From assembly GCA_006386115.1 (NCBI GenBank), contig VFIW01000034.1, forward strand, positions 124,001 through 188,000: a stretch of 64,000 nt of DNA, read 5' to 3'. This stretch comes from Globisporangium splendens (Eukaryota; Oomycota; Peronosporomycetes; Pythiales; Pythiaceae). Positions 1 through 10,096 of this stretch are shown here, one piece after another. The notes beneath the pieces are model-generated. The model saw nothing but the letters and a program-made list of their open reading frames with translations, was not told the DNA's origin and searched no databases. Made by a program: the position numbers and the translations under genes. Within the stretch, counting starts at the first letter, position 1; each line of letters begins with the position of its first letter.

Positions 1-812
1 TCTTTGACGATTATCCGCTCCCCGAGCTCGAAGCGCTGGGTATCACGCAGAACCAGACGCGGTCATTACGAACGCGGTACGTTGCTTTACTGTATGGAGA
101 TAGCTGTATTTAGTGTAGCGACCTCACGCTCATCGTGACTGCTGATGGTAGGTCGCGGTGGCACGATTTTCTCGATGCTGTGCTTCCGCATGTTGCCGTT
201 GGCGGCCGCATCACAGGATACTTGGCGCGTGACATTGACTTGCAGCGCCGCGGGTGCCACGTTGAGACCAGCGCTGTTGAAGTGACGGCGTCTGAGAATT
301 GCGAATATTTTCCCCACAAGACCGCGCTGGTGCCCGTGATCACAGTGCTGGATCACTGCGCCTCGATGACACCCGGACAACACGTACATAGCGATGGGTC
401 AATATTCCCACGCCAGGCATCCAGCAAACTGCGTGAGATGGTCGTGAGCAACTCCAATACATCGAGTAACAACAGTACAAGAAAAGTTGCGACATCACAC
501 CGACGGATAGAAGACATTCGCAGCGTGTTACAGGAGCAGGAGCTTTTGGAGAACGATCCTCTCGAGTCCGAGTCGATGGAGGAAGTCAGCGGTGTGGGTG
601 ATGCAATCGCGCAGGACTCGAGTCATCGCTACAATGACGCGAATTCGCGGAAGACGTACCTCGCTGCACTGCGTCTCAAAAAGCGTCAGGCATCAGCGCC
701 AACAGCAGCACCGTCGGCTGCGATTCCACCACCTCCGCTGCAAATTCACATCGAACCAATGAGCATTACAAGCTCCCCATTGCGCGCGATAAGCCGACGT
801 ACTGGATCATGA
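1..812 (+). CDS. C-terminal part of an unrecognised protein (5' truncated)
   Basis: The gene enters from the left edge. An open frame from base 3 to 76 is followed by a probable 42-bp intron (77-118, GTACGT donor, TGTAG acceptor). The second exon runs from 119 to the TGA at 810-812. The joined frame keeps phase. The first part of exon 2 looks globular (LTLIVTADGRSRWHDFLDAV), with an aliphatic core. After about residue 110 the protein becomes serine/asparagine-rich and disordered, with an acidic stretch and a proline run near the end. I recognise no domain and assign no function. The real start lies outside the window. The intron is inferred: the alternative acceptor at 113 would shift the frame. 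Confidence 0.55.
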
Positions 813-1009
813 AACCAGCGCCACAGTTGTGCATCATTTGCCTGAAGTTGCAATCAGTTTGACGATTAGTATCCATTTATAGAGCTCACCAAAACTGCAA
901 CATCGTCTATTGCCTCTATATCAAAATACACAGGTGATCTATTCATGCTCCTTTCCCATCCTCCTGGACACTTTTCCATTTCGGGCAAAAAAGTCAAGAC
1001 CAGGAAACG

Positions 1010-3204
1010 ATGGCGGACGACGCACAGTGGCGGCGTCCCGTCGTGCAGCCCCAGGACGTCGTGGAGATGCTCGCGAACCCGCTCTCGACGCCTCGTGCCA
1101 GTAGCAGCAGCAGCAACGGCTACGCGGCGTCGTCATCCTCAGCACCACCGCGGCGCGTGCACAGATCCGCTTCCAATGGCGCCAAGCCGTTTGGCACCAA
1201 GTCCTTGCGGCCACCTCAGAGCAGCTACGCCAATAAGAACCCGTGGCTCACCAAGCGCGTGTACCAGGTCGCTGAGTACCGTGAGGACTTTAATCGACCC
1301 CCACGCGGTCTCAAGAACGGCACGGACGGCGTCCCCGCGCCGATCCCCGTGCCGCTGCACTATGGCGAGAAGTTCCGCGAGTACGAAGAGAAATTCGTCG
1401 CGTGGCTGCACAAGAAAAAGGTGACGCTGCAGGATCTGCGTGGAGACGCCCGACGGGAGCGCGGGTACCGCATTAGCTTTGCGAATATGCGTTTGCTCGG
1501 AGACGATCCAAAGAAGCCGCCACGTGCTCAGCAAAATAATGAAGGTGCTACCCAGGATGCACCGCTGCGACCAAGGAAGCGCGGCATCGTCCGTCTTGGT
1601 GACGATGACGATGGTGGTGATGGCAGTGAGGGCGAATACATTGGCGACGACGGACCGCCGCGGAAGATTCATATCAAGAATGAAATGCCGTCCTTGGCTC
1701 TGCTCGCTGAGCCCAAGTATACTCCACCAGCAGACGCGCTGCTGCTTCCGCGGTCCGATCCCAAGGTGCCAGTGCAACCAACAGCACCTCCTCCACAATC
1801 AGTTCCTAATGGCGCTGCTCTCAGCAGTAGTAATCACATCTTTACGCAGCAGTGCAGGGCTACGTTGCCTGGTCCAAAAGCACCGCATGCTGCGTTTTCA
1901 GCGGCTTATGTGAAATGCTGTTGTCAGCAGTGCCTGCGCGACTGGAACATTATGCTGACAGAGCGGTTGGATGCACTGGAGAGCGAGGTGCGCGTATTGC
2001 GGAAGACACAGCAGACGGCTCCTGCATGCAACGGCCATGGCTGTGACGTCAGTCATACAGGGACGAATAACATGCAGCAAGAAGGCGCAGTGCCAGACAT
2101 GGCGTACGTAATGCTTTTAAGGTCTCTACCACTTGTCGCTACCGATTGCTTGACTAACCTCTACGTGTGTTGTTGTTATCCAATTGCAGAATCGCTGTGC
2201 CAGGCTATGATGCGTCGCCGAAGAAAGAGGTCACAAGCGAGGACACGAGTGAGGAAATAGCGCCAAAGCCGTTCGAACCGGAGCAGAAACATGGTAAGGA
2301 TCAGAGTGAGATCGGCGACAATCCCGCCACTTCTTTCAACGATCCAGTGGAACCAGTCAATCAGGATAAAAGTGATGCCGATCGCACCAACTCCGCTGTC
2401 GCCTCCGACGCAAGTTCATTATTACAGCCAGGAGAACCTCCGCAAGAATTGCCCACCGTTGACGAGACACCAGTCCTGCCAACTTCATGCAATGCGGTTG
2501 AAACAGCAGAAGTCCCAGCGTCTGATGAAAAGTCTTCTCTTTCCAGTAGTAGTAGTTGCAGTAGTAGCAATGTCGTAAAGCCTCTTCCTCCGTCGTGGCC
2601 ACAACGTGATCCGATCCAAGCGCAGATGCTGCACGAGTACAACACACTCAACGGCGAAATTTTGCTCAACGAGCAGGTCGTCGAAGCCTCGCTCCAGCGC
2701 GTACAGACAACGATGATGACGGACATGGAGAGTGCAATGCAAGAGCTTGAGCAGATTGAACAGATCAAGACGTCGATTCAGAACGAGATGGCAAATCGTG
2801 ACGCAGCGTTGGCGGTATTCATCGCGTATACATGGCGGTTGCGTTCACAGGAATTGGAGGCTCGGATGCAGCAGTATGGGACACTGCATCTCGCCCACGT
2901 TCACCGCGCGAGCCATGGAAAGTGCGCCGCATTGGCATCGCAGCTTGAAAACAAACAGGCATGCGTCGCACGTGTCAAGGCGGCACTGGACGCACTGCTG
3001 ACATCGAGTGGAGGTGGTGGCACTCCTGCTGCTGCACGTATCGATGAACTAAGCGCATTGGGGACGGAACTGGTGCAGGCAGAGCAGGCAGTCGTGGCTT
3101 TAGAGCGTGAGCAGATGGACGAGTTTATGCGGCTGTTCCAGTTCAACCACGACATCCGCAAGCTTTGCAAGACGGTGATGATGGCAAAACCAGCGTCCGC
3201 ATGA
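1010..3204 (+). CDS. Coiled-coil protein, copy 1 of a lineage-specific pair
   Basis: Two exons, 1010-2103 and 2190-3204, joined across an 86-bp intron (GTACGT donor, TTGCAG acceptor) in phase 2, giving 702 aa. Order: a Ser-rich N-terminus; a conserved block at about residues 77-163 (NPWLTKRVYQVAEY, then PIPVPLHYGEKFREYEEKF); an acidic linker; a Cys cluster (KCCCQQCLRDWN) leading into a short coiled coil; a Ser/Thr-rich linker; and a C-terminal coiled coil beginning at a WPQRDPIQAQMLHEYNTL motif. The 685-aa gene on the opposite strand (4652-6809) has the same blocks, the same intron phase and the same order, so this is a real duplicated gene. No catalytic motif is visible and the function is unknown. 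The Cys cluster plus coiled coils could suggest a scaffold, but that is speculation. Confidence 0.85.
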
Positions 3205-4651
3205 TGCGTACTTGATTAGATGGCAAATCCGCGCACACGACTCATGGCTTCCGGTATGATACAGAGGATGTATTCTGAAGTCAGTCAAGAGTGATGCTGG
3301 ATGAAGGAGCTGCTGCGACAGACAGATCAACGCCCAGAGAGAGATAGAGAGAGGGAGAAAATGACAATCGATGATTGCTCTCTTTCTTTTTTTCTTCAGA
3401 TTCAGGAGCCAAACTTATGTCTAAAGTATGATAAAGTGAGCATAGAAAAAGGTTTCAGAGAGCACTAATGCGTCCACACGACCCAATGACGCCGAGGCGC
3501 GTGGCGTGGCATTCAGGCATCTCGACCATGGATCTGACTTCGCCACTGGTGTCAAATGACGCTAATTCGATACTACTCACCAACAACGAACTCGACTGCG
3601 TGCATGATGCGAGCACGTGTCCGGACTTCGCTGCGAATCAAGACGGCGCCAACATCAGCTAAGCGCAGTGCCGTTAAAGCGGGTAATCGAAGCCACAGAT
3701 ACAAGGTTCTACTGGCCACTTCTCGCAAGCGGAACGTCGTCAATGCAATGTTGTGGTACGTTTGATCTGAGACGTTCGTTGACCGCTACTGTAGACGAAA
3801 TCGACGCTTGGAGAACGGTAATCTCGTGGCTGCTGAGGTCTCTGTCTTTGACAAAATCGAGCAGCGTGAGAGCGTTGACGCCAGCACTAGTGACCGCCGT
3901 GCTGATCCGCCCGTCGAACTCGAACCAACCAGTTTGCGCCAGCACCATGCGCTCGTAATGCAGGAGGCAGAAGAACAGCAGCGTCGGTCCAAAGAACGCG
4001 TCGGCCATGCGCTTCTGCAGCACTCACGCCGCTACGCGCTCGGGATCACCGTCGACGATGCGCAGTGCTGCAGAAGCGCGTGATGTTGTACCCGAGCACC
4101 GCGCAGCTGTCGAAGATGGCGTCCAGCGTGGTCGCGATCATCTCACACGTATTCGTGTAAAACGCCGCGACTTCGGCTTCCAACTGGATCTCGTGGCGCG
4201 TCACGACACGGTATTTGTGGATGGATCCGTTCATCGAGTTCGAGTCGATACGCAGTGTCGTTGGCTCTTGGAGCACGGCGCTGAGCTGTGCCGGAGTGTG
4301 CATGCGTCTGCGCAGTCGACACACGACCATCCGGTCGCTGTCCGACTCGTCGTTCAAGGCGCTGGCTGAACGCGCTGGGGGTTTCTTGCATGGGAATCAG
4401 CGAGTCAATGTTCTTGCTCATCACCTGGACCTGTGGATGAAACGAAGGCATCCGGTTCTCGCCGCAAATCTTCATTCGTCCGCATCACTTCGATTAACAC
4501 GCGTCACTAAGAAAATACCACGATTCTGCAGTACACGCGACGTTTTCATCGCGATGTAGACTGCTATGGAATATCTCAAGGGCAAATATCAGATTCCCAA
4601 TCACTGTTTCTCGCTGTCTCTCCCTCTGGTAACGCGCGGATGCTTGCACTA
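3205..4651. other. Spacer between convergent paralogs, with one decayed gene
   Basis: A stretch of about 1.4 kb between the two tail-to-tail coiled-coil genes. It has a GA-rich run (about 3335-3360) just after the first gene. Its only other content is the broken minus-strand coding remnant described separately. I see no intact gene. Confidence 0.6.
3709..4475 (-). pseudogene. Decayed minus-strand gene, frames broken at least twice
   Basis: Three overlapping minus-strand frames read like one protein in pieces. The first has a plausible N-terminal part (ATG at 4475, ending SAFSQRLERR). It passes near 4355 into a frame with LNDESDSDRMVVCRLRRR and the stretch RVVTRHEIQLEAEVAAFY. Near 4040 this passes into a third frame with MADAFFGPTLLFFCLLHYER and GWFEFDGRIS. 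Composition and hydrophobic patterning look like coding sequence, but no single frame is open throughout and I find no splice sites that repair it. The style (a basic/helical region followed by a globular C-terminal domain) recalls the large oomycete M96 mating-specific-like family. That resemblance is weak and unverified. It lies between the inverted paralog pair, a likely site of rearrangement. Confidence 0.4.
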
Positions 4652-6809
4652 TCATGCAGACACTAGTTTTGTCGCCATGGCCATCCGGCAGAGCGTGCGA
4701 ATGTCGTGACTGAACTGGAGCAACCGCATAAACTCGTCCAACTGCTCGAGCTCCAACGTCACGACGTCCTGCTCAGCCTGTGTGAGTTGAGCTCCCAGCG
4801 CGCTTAGCTTGTCGATATGCGCAGCATCGCCTTCATTCACGGATACAAGCACTGTGTCCAGCATCGCCTTGACACGCACGATGCACGCCTGCTTGTCCTT
4901 GATCTGCGACGCCAACATGGCGCATCTCTCGTGGCTCGCACGATGGACGTGAGTGATGTTCAGCGTCCCACACTGCTCCATCTGAGACTCTAATTCCTGT
5001 GGCCGCGACCGCCACGTGTACGCGATTAGCATCGCCAACGCAGCGTCACGGTTGGCCATCTCGCCCCGGATTGAAGTCTTGATTTGCTCAATCTGCTCGA
5101 GCTCCTCCATTGCACTGCTCATGTCCGTAAGCATCATCGTCTGCACGCGCTTGAGCGAGTCGTTGACGACCTGCTCGTTCAGTATGATCTCGCTGTTCAG
5201 CGTGTTGTACTCGTGCAGCATTTGCGCTTGGATGGGATCACGTCGTGGCCATGATGATGCAGGAAAAGGAGGAATCTCACAACCTGCAGCTCCAGGCGAT
5301 GGTGGTGAGGCTGTTGCCGTTGTCGTCGTATCTACCAACGTACTGGATTGAGAGCTGTGAGTGCTGCTGTTCTCGGGAATCGGCACATGCGTCATGATCG
5401 CCAAATCGCTCGCTGATCTCGAAGTACTCACAATTGGCTCTCCAGCCACGTCTTTTGCTTTCGGATCGTCTTGATTGTCGCCAGACTTCCCAGCTTCCTT
5501 TGTCACTACAGGTGGCGATGCATCGCATTCCTTTCTACACATTCATGATAACAGCATAAAGAGAGATGGCAACAAGAGTCAGTATCTCCAACACACTCAA
5601 TATTGAGAATGCAGCACATTCGCAGCAAACGTACTTGATATCGGCATCCGTGTTAGAGGCAACGCCGTCGCCTGGATGCTTCTCGCACTTGACGGACGCA
5701 CAATCGGAGGAAGTTGAACGAGTGGTAGTCGTTTGCTCCAACTGGTTCCACATATTTCGAAGCTCGTTTTCCATCGACTCGAGTCGTTCTGTGAGCATCA
5801 GGTTCCAGTCGCAGAGGCATGCGCGACACGCGCACGCCACGTACGCGGCGGCAAACTTGTGGAAGTTCGCGGTCGCTTTGGGCAGTACAGCCGTACATTG
5901 TGTCCAGCAACGATTACTGCTCGTTGCGGCATGGTCAGTTGCAGCAGACGATGCGACTATAGTGGCTGCAGCATTCGTGTGAGATGCAGGATCGGATTCT
6001 GGCGGGGAATGGGTGTCAGTATGGTCAGTATAGCCAGGCGATGCAGTAGGCGGCAGCCGCTGTTCTTTAGATGGTGATGATGATACCGACGGCGGTGCTT
6101 GATATTCTGCCTCTGGTCGCTGCAGGACAGCTCTCTTGCGCAGCCGACCGTCTTCATCATCATTGCCGGCAGAGTTACTGCGCTTCCCGTTCGGCAAATG
6201 CGCTCGCAGTGGACTCTGTAGATGCGAGGAGGGTGGCGGTGTTGATAAAACACCGTTGGCGTTGCCGTCGTTGGCCGACGTCGTCATCACCTTTCCGTGC
6301 TGCACGCGCAAGTTGGCGAAGTTTATGCGCAGACTGCGCTCGTGGTTCGGGTCGCGAAACGCGTCCTGCAGCGTCATCTTTTTACTGCGCAGCCACGCGA
6401 TAAACTGGTGCTCGTAGTCACGAAACGTCTCGCCGGCGCGCAGCGGCACGGGGATCGGCGTCGGGAGCTCGCCCGGCGCGTATTTTGTCTGGCCCTTCTT
6501 GCGCGTCGCAAAGATACGCGCGTACTCCTCCAGCGTATACACGCGCTTGAACAGCAGCGGATGCTGCTGCTTTGTGCGCTGCTGCGAAGGCTGCGGCTGG
6601 CGATTGCTGTGGCTTGCCGCGTGCAGCGACGGCGGCGTGGAGGACGGATAGAAACGCTCTGTGGACGACGCTGTGGACGACGCTGTGGACATGACCACGC
6701 CCTCGTGCGGCTGCGCAATGGGCGGCCGCGAAGAGTCCGTCGCCATGCTCGTGCTGCGCGATTGTACCTCTGCGCCACTTGTTGCGTCTGACGAGACGAA
6801 CAGCAACAT
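4652..6809 (-). CDS. Coiled-coil protein, copy 2 of the inverted pair
   Basis: Exon 1 is 6809-5635 and exon 2 is 5534-4652, joined over a 100-bp intron (GTACGT donor, GTGTAG acceptor) in phase 2, the same phase as in its paralog. The protein is 685 aa. It shares the block PIPVPLRAGETFRDYEHQF with the following MTLQDAFRDPNHERSLRINF, the Cys cluster (ACACRACLCDWN) before MLTERLESMENEL, and the C-terminal coiled coil starting WPRRDPIQAQMLHEYNTL. Linkers differ strongly while blocks are kept, so the duplication is old and both copies seem constrained. It is convergent with copy 1, whose stop lies about 1.45 kb away. Function unknown. The start is the first ATG of the open frame; a second in-frame ATG at residue 22 is also possible. 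Confidence 0.83.
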
Positions 6810-6966
6810 TCACTCTGGCGATAGACGTACTGTCACACCCATATTAGTACCCCCGGATATACTTTCTGGAGTTTCGAGTCTCGTGTGGTTCTTTGACCTG
6901 GAACTGTGCAGTTGTGAGTCAACAGATGGCTGCACTTTCTAGCGCAGCTCTTCGTTTAGTATCTTT

Positions 6967-7261
6967 ATTGTCGCCGTGGTTTACCAGATGTGCTTCGTGG
7001 CGTCCAGCATGAACACGTTCCTGATGTACTACGTGGGCTCGATCGCAGTCACGGACCTCGTGGACCCGCTGTTCATCCTGCTCGTCGGCGCATGCGCGAT
7101 CATCGTCATGCGCATCGTGACGAGCAAGTTCGTGATGGAGAGTCTGCTGCTCGTGGTGTTTGACAGTCTCGGTCTCGTGATGTTTGCCGGTTCCATGGTC
7201 GCGGTCGCGGACTTTGTCGACCACCCGGGTGCTGCCAAGTTCCGCGTCAAGCTCGCGCTCT
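6967..7261 (+). pseudogene. Inverted partial copy of the membrane gene at 10097-11713
   Basis: These 295 bases match the reverse complement of 10603-10897 with only three differences. They encode an internal slice of the 538-aa membrane protein (VYQMCFVASSMNTFLMYYV through DFVDHPGAAKFRVKLAL). Homology stops abruptly on both sides: upstream there is no donor gene sequence, and downstream unrelated bases start at 7262. The fragment has no start of its own and runs on in frame into about 35 unrelated codons before a stop at 7360. All three differences are synonymous (ATT/ATC, GTT/GTC, CTG/TTG). It is a recent duplicated fragment, not a functional gene. Confidence 0.85.
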
Positions 7262-7922
7262 CAGCAATAACTGCTCGCTGCAGGGCAGCGTTAGCTAAAG
7301 TACTCGCTGGTTGGGCTTGCGCAGGTCGCAACCCGGCGCAATGGTTGTGTTTGGGTTCCTAAACAGCAGAGCGCTTTGGCTTCGTCGGAGGTCAGATAGC
7401 AAAGATGCTGCTTGGACGTCCGCGATCGTGTCTCGCTGGACCGCGACGAATGCACAGAGATCAGCACTTTCCGTGTGGTATTGCTGTTTCAGCATCTTGA
7501 TTTTGTATTGAGGTTCAAGGTGAGATTGACAGCTCGTATGAAACACGGAATGATGCGACGACTGATAGAACAGCTGCAGGATCACACGTGACGCTTTGCA
7601 TCCGCGACTTTTGAAGACTTCTTGCGCGAATTCAAGCCCCTGGTTTGTCAATTTGACCCGTCCAAGTCATTTCCAAGCACCGTCCGGGATCCCTACCGTC
7701 CATTCGACCGAATCCATGGGTGCGCGACGAAGACATAACTGCATGCAATGTCAGAACCCACTATCTGCTGAGCGCTCATCGGAATGAATTGAGCGGCCAG
7801 CCCACTCCACAGAAAACGTTTGTTCGCATTGGTCACTACCACCTCAACTCACGAAGGCGGTCATTTGCAGTAACTTCGAAAAGTGCCGGCAAGACCTGAT
7901 CAGTGTTCGCCCATGTCCTCAG
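7262..7922. other. Gene-poor stretch with one doubtful minus-strand coding fragment
   Basis: A minus-strand frame open from about 7670 to 7295 has protein-like composition (for example EFAQEVFKSRGCKASRVILQ) but no good ATG at its head, no recognisable domain and no partner exon. It may be a relic. Nothing else in this stretch can be supported. Confidence 0.3.
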
Positions 7923-8870
7923 CATTGCCTTGCATTGGCGAACGAGACTCTTCACTATGCAATTTGGTATGGCCAGCCCTCCATTGCGAGCTCTGCGATT
8001 GATCGCTGTGGAGCTGATGTGAGCAATGTGGATGACACGAATCTGACGCCGCTGCATTTCAGTGTCATCCGAAATCATCCAGACTTGGTGCGGCTGCTGT
8101 TATGCTTTGGTGCCGATGAAGAGATCCTCGGTGGACCTTGGAGCGGCAGCTTTGTGGACTGACGCCGCTCGAGACGGCGCAGAATTGGCGTTTCCGTGAT
8201 ACCAGCGCCTCTCGTCTCGCGCAGGAGAGAGAGATTTGCCTCATTTGCAACATGAAAAGCGACAAACTCGCGTTCAGCAAAGAAACGTGTGCGCAATGCT
8301 CGTTAACCTTCTGCCATCGACCGCATGCTGAGTGTATCCGCAAGCATCCGTGTCTGCGGGACCATGTGGCAGTGCTGCAACGGAGTTATGTCAGTTCGGG
8401 ATCCGAGGACACATCACTGCACGAAGGCGATGTGACAACTTCAAAGAGTAGCAACAAGAGTCGAGCAGCATGTGACCAATGATGACGTGGAGCTGGGAGT
8501 GTTCGAGTCGCTCGCGAGTTGGTTCGGAAGCAGCTCAGACTCTGGTATATCCGCAAACAAGCGCGACAAAGAGCGTGGCAACAATGAGGTTGAGCGGCAG
8601 GTCGAGGAGCTGAAAATTGCGCTGCAGTTCCCAGATCATCCCGAGTGGTACGGCAATGCCGTGGACTGCCACACGGTGTTCGCACTCTTTTCACAGCGTC
8701 TCGAGTGCAGTTGCTGCGGCGGATTCTTCTGTAATGCGGACTTATATATCTCGTCCACAGCTTGCTCAAGTGCTCAAATTGGTGAGAAATTCGAAAAGCA
8801 TTCTTCCTCTGGCAGCTCACTCTGCGTTTTCTCAAAACTCAACATGTCTGATTTTGCGTTCTTTGCGTGA
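7923..8870 (+). pseudogene. Ankyrin-repeat / FYVE-like zinc-finger pseudogene
   Basis: Three plus-strand frames in sequence look like one broken protein. The frame from about 7923 has two ankyrin-type repeats (ETLHYAIWYGQPSIASSAID and LTPLHFSVIRNHPDLVRLLL, each followed by a GAD turn). A frame change near 8140 leads to LTPLETAQNW and a Cys-rich segment (CLICNMKSDKLAF, then CAQCSLTFCH). A second change near 8470 leads to a FYVE-like segment, WYGNAVDCHTVFALFSQRLE followed by CSCCGGFFC, in which the usual second Cys of the first pair is missing. No consensus introns reconcile the frames. Ankyrin plus FYVE-like zinc fingers is a common oomycete arrangement. The order of shifts and loss of Cys ligands favour a decayed gene. 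Confidence 0.6.
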
Positions 8871-9414
8871 GTGCATTTCTTACTGCGCGCCACTGCCTGA
8901 GGTCGTTGTCGCAAGACAACCATGACCCCGATCATTGTGCTCAACGGATCAACCTGTCGATGCCAACAAAGAAGGCAAAAGGGGAAAGCATCTGACATTG
9001 TGAACGGGGAACCGATGACAGCGATGATACAAGCCACGAGGGAGTACGTGCCTGAGATCTAACGAGTTTCCAAGCGCTGCAAGGCGGAGATTTGGATCCA
9101 CGGTGCTGATGAAGCCTTGGTGGTCGTGTTCGTGAATATAAACAAGGACAGAGTTGTGCTTTGATCAGATAGATGCCGTGATCAATACACGATCTCTGTT
9201 CAAAATACGATTCGAGCAAAAATCTGTCGGCTCGTTGGGCGAGTGAACCACAAGCTGCCGTTAGATGGCACTGGTCCCACTCACACCACCTTGTCCTTGA
9301 AGCGCCAGACTCATTCGAGATCTTACCCGGTGAAGATACCGGCACCTCGCCAATGGCGACATGTACAACGACTCTTTGGCATCGAAAGCAGTGCGCACAA
9401 GCTGTTGAAGACCT

Positions 9415-9846
9415 GGCGAGTGAGGACATTCCAAGGCGAGGTGGCGAAGCGAGACGAAGCATTGGTGAGGTTTATCATATGCAAATGGCGGTCGCGTTCT
9501 GAGGGGCTGGAGACTCGGATTCAGCAATTCGGGACGCTGGATATCCTGCGCATCCAGCGTGCGAGCCACAAGAAATGCACTTTGTTGGCGTCGCAGGTCC
9601 AGGACAAGCTGGCCCGTGTCGTCGGCGCCAAGACGGCGCTGGATGTGGTAGCAGCATCCTCAGGTGGTGACGACGGAGCTGCCTAAATCGAAAAAAATGA
9701 TTGCGCTCGGGAGGGAACTCGTGCCGGTCGAGCAGGATGTCGCGGGCATGGAGCGTGAGCAATCGGACGAGTTCACGCGGTTGTTGCAGTTGAGTCACGA
9801 TATCCGCAAGCTCTGCAAGACTGCGCTGAAGAACAAACGACGTTGA
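9415..9846 (+). pseudogene. Broken third copy of the coiled-coil family (C-terminal part)
   Basis: The frame ending at 9686 encodes EVAKRDEALVRFIICKWRSR followed by QQFGTLDILRIQRASHKKCT. This aligns with the C-terminal coiled coil of the 702- and 685-aa genes (QQYGTLHLAHVHRASHGKCA in copy 1). It ends at an in-frame TAA. The homologous sequence resumes one frame over, after a run of seven A (about 9690-9697), as MIALGRELVPVEQDVAGMER through the HDIRKLCKTALK ending, with a stop at 9846. The N-terminal blocks are not found upstream. One premature stop and one frameshift make this a pseudogene of the local family. Confidence 0.75.
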
Positions 9847-10096
9847 TACTCGGGAGAGGAAATCTTGTTGCTGAAGTCGTTGTCGTTTGCTATATGTAGC
9901 ATTAGGAGATGACACGAATACGATCGACAGCTCGAATGCTCATTTTTGGTACTGTCCTGTCTTGCTGTTGATAGTCCACAATGTCTTGTTAAATAAATAA
10001 TAGGTCAAGTGCGTCGTACCTCTCTGTCTTCCTCTCTCTGCCTTCTCCGTCTTCATTTAACTGGCCTGGGCTTCATAGTTATGGGGCTGCTGTGGC

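Noticed and set aside
8941..9462. 173-codon minus-strand frame
   Set aside because: It overlaps a plus-strand pseudogene, has Ser/Arg/Cys scatter and no domain.
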